A stretch of DNA of 5,461 bases from Caldifarciminota bacterium (GCA_026991055.1 JALXCE010000211.1:1-5461); one strand, 5' to 3'. Shown: positions 1 through 5,461, counted from the first letter of the stretch. Program-made: numbers and translations. The notes: generated by a model not told the origin, from the sequence alone.

Positions 1-1263
1 CTTATAAACTTTCTTTATCCACCCACGAAGTTTCATGGCCTCTGCAACTCTCGTCACTGAAACCAGATACGCAGCGGTTCTCGGATCAACATTCTTCGCC
101 TTGTAAGCCTCGTAAACATCGTGGAAGGCCTTTGTCATCTTTCTGTCGAGTCTCTCGTGAACCTCTTCAAGTGTCCAGTAATAACCCGTGATATTCTGCA
201 CCCACTCGAAATAGGAAACTGTCACTCCACCTGCATTGGCAAGGAAGTCAGGAAGTACAAATTTTCCGTTGTTGTGCAGAATAACATCTGCTTCAGGTGT
301 TGTGGGACCATTGGCCAGCTCAAGGATAATTTTTGCCTTAATTCTTGGTGCATTCTCTTCGGTGATCACATCTTCAAGTGCAGCAGGGATAAGCACATCC
401 ACATCAAGCTCCAGAAGCTCTTCGTTTGTTATCTCCTTCGTGCCGGGGAAACCAACGACTGTTCCGTTATCTCTCTTGAATTTCACGGTTTCCTCGAATT
501 TGAGACCGTCTTCTGAGTATATTCCGCCCTTTGAATCACTGATAGCCACGACCTTGGAACCAAACATGTCTACCACAAGCTGGTGTGCGAACTGACCCGC
601 ATTTCCGTATCCCTGAATGGCAACCTTTGCATTTGCGAGGTCCACGCCGAGTACCTTTGCAGCCTCGCGAAGGACATACATTCCGCCTCTCGCCGTTGCA
701 TCACCTCTACCCAGCGAGCCGCCTACAGGAATGGGTTTCCCTGTGATGACTCCAGGGGAGAAGTAACCGCGGAGTGTTGAAAACTCGTCCATCATCCATG
801 CCATAATCTGTGGGTCGGTGTAAACATCAGGTGCGGGAATATCCTTTTCTGGTCCAATAAAGTTGCCAAGTGCCCTGATGTATCCACGGGCAAGCTTTTC
901 CTTTTCGGCAGGGGACATTTCTTTGGGGTTACAAATGATTCCACCCTTACCTCCGCCGTAAGGAATATCTACAACGGCTGTTTTCCAGGTCATCCACGCG
1001 GCAAGTGCGCGGACTGTGTCAATTGTTTCATCAGGATGCCACCTGATTCCACCCTTTGTGGGGCCTCTTGCGTCGTTATACTGAACTCTGAAACCTTCAA
1101 AAACCTTAACGGTTCCGTCGTCCATTTCTACGGGTATGGTAACGTGCAACTCTCTTTTTGGCTTTCTCAGCAACATATGGGCAGCATGGTCAAGATTCAA
1201 AATCTCTGCTGCCTTGTCCAGCTGTTCCTGTGCTATTTCAAATGGGTTTCTTTTGGCTCCCAT
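1..1263 (-). CDS. gdhA: Glutamate dehydrogenase (Glu/Leu/Phe/Val dehydrogenase family), 3' end cut by window edge
   Basis: Cytosolic enzyme that interconverts glutamate with 2-oxoglutarate and ammonia using NAD(P). I translated the minus strand from ATG at 1263 and found 421 codons open to the left edge. Family members of this type are about 415-420 residues, and the last visible residues (RGWIKKVYK) look like the usual C-terminus, so only a few codons plus the stop should be missing. The family active-site signature is PYGGGKGG (101-108) with catalytic Lys106. Lys70 (GPTKGGIRW) and Lys94 have exactly the spacing of the substrate-binding lysines of clostridial GDH, and Asp146 (PAPDVYTDP) matches its catalytic Asp. 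The Rossmann motif GYGNAG is at 218-223, with an acidic residue at Asp243 (ISDSKGG). Cofactor preference cannot be read reliably. The start is supported by AAGGAGG four bases upstream (1268-1274) and a strong promoter of its own. Leu/Phe/Val dehydrogenases are shorter and less similar, so glutamate is the likely substrate. Confidence 0.95.
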   Translation of the reverse strand, partial: MGAKRNPFEIAQEQLDKAAEILNLDHAAHMLLRKPKRELHVTIPVEMDDGTVKVFEGFRVQYNDARGPTKGGIRWHPDETIDTVRALAAWMTWKTAVVDIPYGGGKGGIICNPKEMSPAEKEKLARGYIRALGNFIGPEKDIPAPDVYTDPQIMAWMMDEFSTLRGYFSPGVITGKPIPVGGSLGRGDATARGGMYVLREAAKVLGVDLANAKVAIQGYGNAGQFAHQLVVDMFGSKVVAISDSKGGIYSEDGLKFEETVKFKRDNGTVVGFPGTKEITNEELLELDVDVLIPAALEDVITEENAPRIKAKIILELANGPTTPEADVILHNNGKFVLPDFLANAGGVTVSYFEWVQNITGYYWTLEEVHERLDRKMTKAFHDVYEAYKAKNVDPRTAAYLVSVTRVAEAMKLRGWIKKVYK

Positions 1264-1295
1264 GATTCCTCCTTTTCAAAGAGTTTTACAGTCAA

Positions 1296-1324
1296 ATTAT
1301 ATTATTGCGTTATAGTGTGGTCAA
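1296..1324 (-). promoter_or_regulatory. Sigma-70-type promoter of the glutamate dehydrogenase gene
   Basis: Reading the minus strand, TTGACC (1324-1319) is followed after exactly 17 bases by TATAAT (1301-1296). This is five of six consensus bases at -35, a perfect -10 box and optimal spacing. An AT-rich stretch upstream (about 1325-1370) could act as an UP element. Transcription would start near 1288-1290, giving a leader of only about 25 nt that carries AAGGAGG before the ATG at 1263. The promoter is inferred from sequence alone, but its quality implies strong expression of this gene independent of the genes upstream. I see no clear operator palindrome overlapping it. Confidence 0.85.
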
Positions 1325-1536
1325 GAATTTTTTCTTATAATTACATATGCAAATTTTTTGGATATTTAAACGGAATTTGTTGAAATAATGCCCGATTCGC
1401 AAATAATTATACACCCGAATGTATGCATTGAACATCATACAGAAAGAAATTTCTCTCGCATAAATATTTGTGGGAAAGAAGATGAGCGACTACATCCGAA
1501 ATTTTTTGTTCTTAAGCGGAATGCCCCCACCCACGC

Positions 1537-1567
1537 CCTTCCCCGCAGGCTTTGCCTGCGGGGAAGG
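1537..1567. repeat. Perfect GC-rich hairpin, 14-bp stem with 3-base loop
   Basis: CCTTCCCCGCAGGC (1537-1550) and its exact reverse complement (1554-1567) flank a TTT loop. It lies inside the non-coding spacer and has no run of T on either side, so it is not a convincing terminator for any gene here. It is followed 14 bases later by a copy of the ACATCT-type motif. It is best explained as the best-preserved member of the palindromic repeat family. Confidence 0.8.
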
Positions 1568-1700
1568 ATTTATGCGGGGGGCCACATCTTAAAATTTTCC
1601 AGTCTTTTAATCTCAAAAATGTCCTGTATTGCTCTCTCTCAAATCCTTGCGTGAATGGACCCAAAATTTTCAATCTTCGTTGTTCGCCATTCTCCCCTAA

Positions 1701-1726
1701 CCCCTCCTTCCTCGAGGAAGGAGGGG
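1701..1726. repeat. Perfect 26-bp palindrome
   Basis: CCCCTCCTTCCTC (1701-1713) is followed directly by its exact reverse complement (1714-1726), with CTCGAG at the centre and no spacer. The flanking TCTCCCCTAA before it resembles the CCCTAACC-type sequence often seen beside REP-like palindromes in bacterial genomes. A zero-spacer DNA palindrome can extrude only as a cruciform or fold in single-stranded form with a small loop. No gene or promoter abuts it. Confidence 0.75.
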
Positions 1727-1834
1727 AACTTTTGTCCATTTTGCAGCTTGTCTGATCTTGGTGGATGGACCAAATGATTATGTAAAGGAATCTTCTCCAC
1801 AGCAGAAATTCGTTTCCCCATCGGACAACAACTT

Positions 1835-1867
1835 CCTCTTCCCGCGTAAATTCTGTGCGGGGAGAGG
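1835..1867. repeat. Imperfect GC-rich hairpin, 11-bp stem
   Basis: CCTCTTCCCGC (1835-1845) pairs with GCGGGGAGAGG (1857-1867), with one T-G wobble and an 11-base AT-rich loop. The right arm continues as TTAGGTGAGGGGCC, the kind of flank found beside widespread REP-like repeats, and runs directly into a CCACATCT motif copy at 1880. It is a member of the local repeat family. Confidence 0.65.
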
Positions 1868-1916
1868 TTAGGTGAGGGGCCACATCTGAAAAATCTTTCA
1901 ATCAAAATCCATAAAT

Positions 1917-1946
1917 CTCCCTCTCCCGCTTGCGAGAAGGGGGGAG
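1917..1946. repeat. Degenerate CT/AG-rich palindrome
   Basis: The CT-rich arm around 1917-1928 (CTCCCTCTCCCG) faces an AG-rich arm around 1933-1946 (CGAGAAGGGGGGAG) across a CTTG loop, with two mismatches and a wobble. It is followed nine bases later by another ACATCT motif copy at 1955. I read it as a decayed member of the same palindromic family; on its own it would be unconvincing. Confidence 0.5.
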
Positions 1947-2003
1947 TATAAGGGTTTACATCTTGAATTTTTCTAAATTTAAGCAGGTTGTTCCCTTCCT
2001 TGC

Positions 2004-2030
2004 CCTGCCGCGCACGAAGTGCGGGGGAGG
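2004..2030. repeat. Decayed copy of the terminator-type hairpin (C-GAA-G triloop)
   Basis: The core CGCAC-GAA-GTGCG (2011-2023) is a perfect 5-bp stem with a GAA loop. Outward it continues as CC/GG pairs interrupted by two G-G mismatches (2010/2024 and 2007/2027). Eighteen bases here (2006-2023, TGCCGCGCACGAAGTGCG) are identical to 2202-2219 in the terminator of the neighbouring gene. This ties the terminator hairpin to the repeat family of the spacer. Confidence 0.7.
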
Positions 2031-2190
2031 AGATGTTTTCCCCAACACTGGTAACCTATGGAGTGAAAGATTATTAGCTTTTATGTGGAGAAGTTGTGGG
2101 TGAGGAACTGGCATCTGAAAATACGGATTTAAGCTTTAATAACTTCCCCACTCGCCCCAACGTAAATTTTTTTGCGGAGGGATTTAATCA

Positions 2191-2237
2191 TAAAAGGGTG
2201 GTGCCGCGCACGAAGTGCGCGGCACCACCCCCTTTTA
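2191..2237 (-). terminator. Intrinsic terminator of the nucleotide-sugar dehydrogenase gene
   Basis: Ten bases past the stop codon at 2241, the minus strand has a perfect 16-bp GC-rich stem (2230-2215 with 2211-2196) closed by a 3-base loop, followed by TTTTATGATT. The AAAA preceding the stem on the transcript can also pair with that T run after a two-base bulge. Stem stability, T-rich tail and position right after the stop all fit a rho-independent terminator, and it separates this transcript from the spacer and the glutamate dehydrogenase promoter. Confidence 0.85.
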
Positions 2238-2240
2238 ACC

Positions 2241-3554
2241 TTAAGCCTTTACAATCTTTCCGTTTATAATTCCCCTCTTTTTCAACGCATTACGGGTGTC
2301 TATTATTAGATTTGCGTACTTTTCAATGGTCTTGTAGTCATAAACACTGTGGTCGGTGGTGATGAGCACTGCATCGTAAGCCTTTAAATTCTCCGGTGTA
2401 AGCTCGACAGATTTCATCTTAAATTTGTACTTACGAGTCTCTGGTATTTCAGGGATATAAGGGTCATTATAATCAACCTCGGCACCCTCTTTTTTCAGCA
2501 GGTCAATAACCTTAAGTGATGGACTTTCCCTCATATCGTCCACATCGGGTTTGTAGGCAACTCCAAGAACGAGTATTTTCGCTCCCTTAATACTCTTCCC
2601 ATGTGCATTCAAAGCCTTTATTGTTTTTTCTATCACGAAGTAGGGCATGAATGTGTTGATTTCACCAGCAAGCTCAATAAATTTTGTAGGAAGGTCATAC
2701 TCTTTGGACTTCCACGTTAGATAAAAGGGGTCAATGGGGATGCAGTGCCCACCAAGGCCGGGTCCTGGATAAAAGGCCTGAAATCCAAAAGGTTTGGTTT
2801 TTGCAGCCTCGATCACTTCCCACACATCAATTCCCATCCTGTCGAAAATCATCTTGAGTTCGTTAACAAGGGCAATGTTGATTGCTCGATAAATGTTTTC
2901 AAGCAGCTTTGTTGACTCCGCCACACGGGGAGATGAAACCGGTACTGTTGTCTCTACAATCTGGTCGTAGAGGGTTTTGATTACCTCAAGGCATTTCTCA
3001 TTAATGCCGCTCACAACCTTCGGAATTGTTCTTGTGGTGAACTTTTTGTTCCCGGGGTCTTCGCGCTCAGGAGAGTAGCCGAGGCAAAATTCCTCTCCTG
3101 CCTTCAGACCCGAGCGCTCTAAAATTGGCAGCATCTCCTCCTCTGTTGTCCCGGGATAGGTTGTACTCTCGAGAACCACAATGTGCCCTTTCCGCAGGTT
3201 TCTGGAAATCGTTTCTGTGGTGGAAAGTACATAGCTCAAATCGGGCTCCATGTGCTCGCCCAATGGTGTGGGAACACAGATCAGAATTGCATCCACCTCT
3301 TTTAGTCTTGTGAAATCTGTTGTTGCTTCTAATTTACCCTGATTCACAAACTTCTGGATAAAATCAGATGGGATGTGTTTAATGTAGCTCTGTCCCCTGT
3401 TTATTTTATCAACCTTCTTCTGGTCAATATCGAATCCCACGACAGTGAATCCCTGATTGAGGAACTCCCTTGCAAGGGGGAGCCCCACGTATCCAAGACC
3501 AATTATCCCGACTTTTGCCTCATGATTTTTTATTTTTTTAATTAAATCATCCAT
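2241..3554 (-). CDS. Nucleotide-sugar dehydrogenase, WbpA-type (UDP-N-acetylglucosamine 6-dehydrogenase family)
   Basis: Cytosolic NAD-dependent enzyme that oxidises C6 of a UDP-sugar to the uronic acid in two steps, feeding surface polysaccharide or glycan synthesis. At 437 residues it has the full family length. In order: N-terminal Rossmann motif GLGYVG (20-24 region) with FDID (41-44, Asp42 for NAD ribose); CVPTP (93-97); ESTTYPGTT (129-137) with Glu129; AESTKLLEN (212-220) with catalytic-type Lys216 and Asn220; GPGLGGHCIPIDP (264-276) with the nucleophile Cys271; and the UDP-binding C-terminal domain with GVAYKPDVDDMRESP (331-345). The GFQAFYPGPG and FIELAGEINT segments are typical of the WbpA branch (UDP-GlcNAc or UDP-GlcNAcA pathway) rather than plain UDP-glucose dehydrogenase, though substrate specificity is inferred. 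The ATG at 3554 has GGGAGG six bases upstream and lies 108 bp after sucC; that leader can fold over the ribosome-binding site. Confidence 0.92.
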   Translation of the reverse strand: MDDLIKKIKNHEAKVGIIGLGYVGLPLAREFLNQGFTVVGFDIDQKKVDKINRGQSYIKHIPSDFIQKFVNQGKLEATTDFTRLKEVDAILICVPTPLGEHMEPDLSYVLSTTETISRNLRKGHIVVLESTTYPGTTEEEMLPILERSGLKAGEEFCLGYSPEREDPGNKKFTTRTIPKVVSGINEKCLEVIKTLYDQIVETTVPVSSPRVAESTKLLENIYRAINIALVNELKMIFDRMGIDVWEVIEAAKTKPFGFQAFYPGPGLGGHCIPIDPFYLTWKSKEYDLPTKFIELAGEINTFMPYFVIEKTIKALNAHGKSIKGAKILVLGVAYKPDVDDMRESPSLKVIDLLKKEGAEVDYNDPYIPEIPETRKYKFKMKSVELTPENLKAYDAVLITTDHSVYDYKTIEKYANLIIDTRNALKKRGIINGKIVKA

Positions 3555-3558
3555 GTCC

Positions 3559-3610
3559 TACCTCCCAATTGGAGAGGTAAAGTTTTAAAGTTTTTGAGAT
3601 TTACCCCTCC
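3559..3610 (-). promoter_or_regulatory. Leader with two alternative helices around the ribosome-binding site of the sugar dehydrogenase
   Basis: On the transcript, UUUACCUCUCC (3581-3571) can pair in two ways. Downstream it pairs with the Shine-Dalgarno GGGAGGUA (3566-3559): six pairs, a one-base bulge, then two pairs around an AAUU loop, which buries the ribosome-binding site. Upstream it pairs with GGAGGGGUAAA (3610-3600) over 11 contiguous pairs including one G-U, with an 18-base AU-rich loop, which would leave the real Shine-Dalgarno free. The complementarity is seen directly; that it works as a translational switch is inference. Purine-rich ribosome sites pair with CU-rich stretches easily, so chance cannot be excluded. 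No known riboswitch class was recognised and no promoter is evident in the spacer. Confidence 0.4.
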
Positions 3611-3624
3611 TTTGAAGAAATGAA

Positions 3625-3655
3625 TGTGGCGGCAGCGCTTCGCGCTGCCGCCACA
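3625..3655 (-). terminator. GC-rich hairpin after sucC, possible weak terminator or mRNA 3'-end stabiliser
   Basis: TGTGGCGGCAGCGC (3625-3638) and its exact reverse complement (3642-3655) flank a three-base loop, forming a 14-bp stem whose transcript begins eight bases after the sucC stop. The transcript after the stem is ATTCATTTCTTC, only moderately T-rich, so termination is probably partial. It would lower expression of the sugar dehydrogenase relative to sucC or protect the sucC message from 3' exonucleases. On the minus strand the loop reads GCGAAGC, the same C-GAA-G triloop design as the hairpins at 2011-2023 and 2196-2230. Confidence 0.6.
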
Positions 3656-3662
3656 ACAAAAA

Positions 3663-4805
3663 TCAACCCTGTTTCGCCAACTCAATAGCCTTCTGAGCCC
3701 CCTCTGCCATGGTTGATGCTGTAACAAGTGGCAATCCGGACTCCTCAAGCATCTTCTTACCAAGCTCTTCGTTGGTCCCCGTTAGCCTGATAACTACAGG
3801 CACGCTCACATCCATGCTCGAAAATGCCTCGATCAATCCTTTTGCAATATCGTCACACCTTGTGATTCCACCAAAAATATTCACATAGATGGACTTCACA
3901 TTGGGGTCTTCCAGGATAATTTGCATAGCCTTTATAACTTTCTCAGGATTAGAACTTCCGCCCACATCAAGGAAGTTTGCAGGGTCACCGCCGTATTTCT
4001 TGATAATATCCATGGTCGCCATTGCAAGTCCGGCACCATTCACCATACATCCGACGTATCCGTCAAGTTTCACAAAGGAGAGTCCGTATTTTTTGGCCTC
4101 AAGCTCCTCTAAATTCTCGTAATCCAGGTCTCTCATCTGCTCAATATCAGGGTGCCTGAAAAGCGCGTTGTCGTCAACTATAACCTTTGCATCTACTGCC
4201 CAGAGCTCTCCATTCTTATCAATAACAAACGGGTTAATTTCGGCAAGCTGTGCATCGAGTCCTACGAATGCGTTGTAAAGCCTTACAAGATTTGAGGAAA
4301 ATTTAACTGCCAGCTTGGGGTCGTCAACAACTTTGAAAGCAAGCTCTCTCGCTTTGTACTGCGGAAAACCGAGAATTGGGTCAACTGCATACTTGTGGAT
4401 CGCCTCGGGCTTTGTCCTCGCAACCTCTTCAATATCAACACCACCCTCACTGGAGACCATAACGACCGGCCTCTTAGAACGTCTATCCACTACCACACCG
4501 GCATAGATTTCCTTGTCAATATCAACTGCCTCTGTTACGAGAACTTTCTTAACGGTAATTCCCTTGATCTGCATGCCAAGGATGGCTTTTGCCTTCTCAA
4601 TAGCCTCTTCTTTGTTGTGGGCAAGCTTAACACCACCAGCCTTGCCTCTTCCACCTACAGGCACCTGAGCTTTGATAACCACAGGAAATTTCAACTTTTC
4701 AACTATTTTTTCAACTTCCTCTACGGTTTTTGCAACCTCACCGGCCTGTATCGGTAAACCATATCTTTTCAATACTTCTTTTGAGCTATATTCAAGCAGC
4801 TTCAT
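3663..4805 (-). CDS. sucC: Succinyl-CoA synthetase (succinate-CoA ligase, ADP-forming) beta subunit
   Basis: Beta subunit of the TCA-cycle enzyme that couples succinyl-CoA cleavage to ATP (or GTP) synthesis; it needs the alpha subunit SucD, which carries the phosphohistidine. The 380 residues match the family length (E. coli SucC 388). An N-terminal ATP-grasp domain carries KAQVPVGGRGKAGGVK (45-60; Lys45 and the GRGKAGG loop bind nucleotide). VSSEGGVDIEEVA (117-129) follows. Asn191 (EINPFVI) and Asp205 (AVDAKV) have the spacing of the E. coli Mg ligands. The C-terminal CoA-ligase domain has NGAGLAMATMD (256-266), NIFGGITRCDDIA (309-321) and LTGTNEELGKKMLEESG (341-357). The usual DVGGGA is DVGGSS here (280-285). 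ATG at 4805 has GGGAGG seven bases upstream, and only 17 nt separate it from the rhomboid stop, so the two are likely co-transcribed. sucD is not next to it. Malate-CoA ligase beta (MtkA) is a close relative and cannot be fully excluded. Confidence 0.93.
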   Translation of the reverse strand: MKLLEYSSKEVLKRYGLPIQAGEVAKTVEEVEKIVEKLKFPVVIKAQVPVGGRGKAGGVKLAHNKEEAIEKAKAILGMQIKGITVKKVLVTEAVDIDKEIYAGVVVDRRSKRPVVMVSSEGGVDIEEVARTKPEAIHKYAVDPILGFPQYKARELAFKVVDDPKLAVKFSSNLVRLYNAFVGLDAQLAEINPFVIDKNGELWAVDAKVIVDDNALFRHPDIEQMRDLDYENLEELEAKKYGLSFVKLDGYVGCMVNGAGLAMATMDIIKKYGGDPANFLDVGGSSNPEKVIKAMQIILEDPNVKSIYVNIFGGITRCDDIAKGLIEAFSSMDVSVPVVIRLTGTNEELGKKMLEESGLPLVTASTMAEGAQKAIELAKQG

Positions 4806-4822
4806 TTAAATTCCTCCCAAAA

Positions 4823-5461
4823 TTAGAATCTGTTCCAGTACCAGTAATGGTAATGCTTCCTTGGATTGAAAAATTTTATTGCAATCATGCCGAAAACAAA
4901 ACCACCGATATGTGCAAAGAACGCAACCCCACCTGTCCGCCCCATATAGGGCAGACTGGCAAGTCCATACATGAATTGAATTATAAACCAGAAACCAAGA
5001 ACGAAAAATGCAGGAATTCTAACTATTCTGAGAAAAAGCCCTAATGTGAATGGATCAGGGATCAGTGTCAAAACTCTTGCCCGCGGATAAAGCACAAAAT
5101 AAGCTCCAAGAACTCCAGAAATGGCACCAGACGCACCGATCAAAGGAATGTGGGACGTGGGATTGACCAAGACCTGTGTCAGTGCTGCAGCCACACCGGA
5201 AATGAGATAAAAAATGAGATATTTGAAATGCCCTATGGAATCTTCGACATTATCGCCAAAAATCCAGAGATACAGCATGTTACCAAAGATGTGCATCCAT
5301 CCACCGTGTAGAAACATTGATGTGAAAATAGTGAGCCACCCGCGTCCGTGAATTATTTCGACTGGAATGACACCGTATCGAAAGATAAATCTATTCAGCT
5401 CACGGCCAAGGGAAAGCTCGTAGAAGAACACAAGGATGTTTATGGTTATGAGGGTGTAGTT
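4823..5461 (-). CDS. Rhomboid-family intramembrane serine protease, 5' end cut by window edge
   Basis: Polytopic inner-membrane protease that cleaves transmembrane substrates within the bilayer. The frame is open to the right edge, giving 212 visible residues; the in-frame GTG at 5431 is unlikely to be the true start, because the ten codons upstream (NYTLITINIL) belong to the first membrane helix typical of the family. Numbering from the edge: HGGWMHIFGN (52-61) in TM2 carries the conserved His and the oxyanion-type Asn61; TM3 is about 79-99; IGASGAISG (108-116) in TM4 holds the nucleophile Ser111; TM5 is about 149-168; and FAHIGGFVFG (182-191) in TM6 holds the dyad His184. The protein ends in an aromatic/His-rich tail (HYHYWYWNRF). 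Both catalytic residues are present, so an active protease is expected. The substrate is unknown. The stop is 17 nt before sucC, suggesting one transcript. Confidence 0.9.
   Translation of the reverse strand, partial: NYTLITINILVFFYELSLGRELNRFIFRYGVIPVEIIHGRGWLTIFTSMFLHGGWMHIFGNMLYLWIFGDNVEDSIGHFKYLIFYLISGVAAALTQVLVNPTSHIPLIGASGAISGVLGAYFVLYPRARVLTLIPDPFTLGLFLRIVRIPAFFVLGFWFIIQFMYGLASLPYMGRTGGVAFFAHIGGFVFGMIAIKFFNPRKHYHYWYWNRF

Larger units (their letters stand above)
1490..2123 (+). repeat. Dispersed short motif (ACATCTNAAAA-like), several diverged copies
   Basis: Copies of a degenerate motif recur on the plus strand: ctACATCcgAAATTTTTT at 1490-1507, CCACATCTtAAAATTTT at 1582-1598, CCACATCTgAAAAATCTTT at 1880-1898, ttACATCTtgAATTTTT at 1955-1971 and ggcATCTgAAAATA at 2110-2123. 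The copies at 1582 and 1880 share the 12 bases GGGGCCACATCT, starting at 1578 and 1876. Weaker relatives with GGACC in place of CCACATCT occur near 1658 and 1766. The motif tends to follow a GC-rich palindrome, so hairpin plus motif probably form one repeat unit. Steps of roughly 75-80 bp are seen between some copies (1880, 1955, a possible one near 2030, 2110), but others are irregular. Copies were aligned by eye. Confidence 0.55.
1325..2190. other. Long non-coding spacer filled with diverged palindromic repeats
   Basis: About 870 bp between the terminator of the sugar dehydrogenase and the promoter of glutamate dehydrogenase. It contains no credible gene: the open frames crossing it translate to low-complexity Arg/Pro/Gly/Ser-rich peptides that merely run through the palindromes. 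It holds at least five GC-rich palindromes (listed separately) and several copies of a short motif like ACATCTNAAAA. The outer part next to the promoter (about 1325-1480) is AT-rich and shows no palindrome of the same kind. No tRNA or rRNA signature and no CRISPR-like regular direct repeat was seen. The most likely reading is a landing zone for small REP/MITE-like elements that are now decaying. Confidence 0.7.

Noticed and set aside
1336..1341. Plus-strand TATAAT as a promoter firing into the spacer
   Set aside because: No -35-like hexamer at the proper distance and no gene downstream on that strand.
1421..1440. Small inverted repeat GTATGCAT/ATCATAC upstream of the glutamate dehydrogenase promoter, considered as an operator
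   Set aside because: The arms match only with a bulge, it lies about 100 bp upstream of the promoter, and such short AT-rich repeats are expected by chance.
1388..1755. Short plus-strand open frames in the same spacer
   Set aside because: No Shine-Dalgarno, no promoter, no recognisable protein features, and they cross the hairpin at 1537-1567.
1512..1905. Overlapping minus-strand open frames of 129 and 88 codons in the spacer
   Set aside because: They run straight through the palindromic repeats, give Arg/Pro/Gly/Ser-rich peptides with no domain, have no good ribosome-binding site, and their apparent repeat similarity follows the DNA repeats.
1490..2123. CRISPR-like array
   Set aside because: The repeated motif is degenerate and spacing is irregular (about 75 to 300 bp); there are no near-identical direct repeats with uniform spacers and no cas gene.
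4823..5431. GTG at 5431 as the start of the rhomboid gene
   Set aside because: The frame stays open to the window edge and the upstream codons encode the start of the first membrane helix, so the gene begins outside the window.

Overview
The window reads as bacterial chromosome with every recognisable gene on the minus strand. From right to left, in transcription order, these are a rhomboid-family intramembrane protease (5' end beyond the right edge), succinyl-CoA synthetase beta subunit (sucC), a WbpA-type nucleotide-sugar dehydrogenase, and a Glu/Leu/Phe/Val-family glutamate dehydrogenase whose last few residues lie past the left edge. All four reading frames are intact. The promoter is of sigma-70 type and the Shine-Dalgarno sites are strong (GGAGG type), so the host is a bacterium. 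The Lys/Glu/Ile-rich proteins and a glutamate dehydrogenase resembling those of thermophiles suggest a thermophilic or deep-branching lineage. I cannot name the phylum from this sequence; a candidate phylum such as WOR-3 is only a guess.

Layout. 5461-4823: rhomboid protease. 4805-3663: sucC, only 17 nt downstream and probably co-transcribed; sucD is not adjacent. 3662-3555: a 108-nt spacer with a perfect GC-rich hairpin just after the sucC stop, then a leader in which the ribosome-binding site of the next gene can fold into either of two mutually exclusive helices. 3554-2241: nucleotide-sugar dehydrogenase, ending in a strong intrinsic terminator (2191-2237). 2190-1325: about 870 bp without a credible gene, filled with diverged GC-rich palindromes alternating with a short AT-rich motif, which looks like a decaying family of REP/MITE-like repeats. 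1324-1296: a near-consensus promoter for the glutamate dehydrogenase. 1263-1: glutamate dehydrogenase.

Function. Glutamate dehydrogenase and succinyl-CoA synthetase both act around 2-oxoglutarate and the TCA cycle (nitrogen entry and substrate-level phosphorylation). The sugar dehydrogenase makes UDP-linked uronic acids for surface polysaccharide, and the rhomboid is a membrane protease of unknown substrate. This is a mixed housekeeping neighbourhood, not an obvious specialised system. The two places that deserve a second look are non-coding: the repeat-filled spacer, one member of which appears to serve as a terminator, and the two-state leader of the sugar dehydrogenase.
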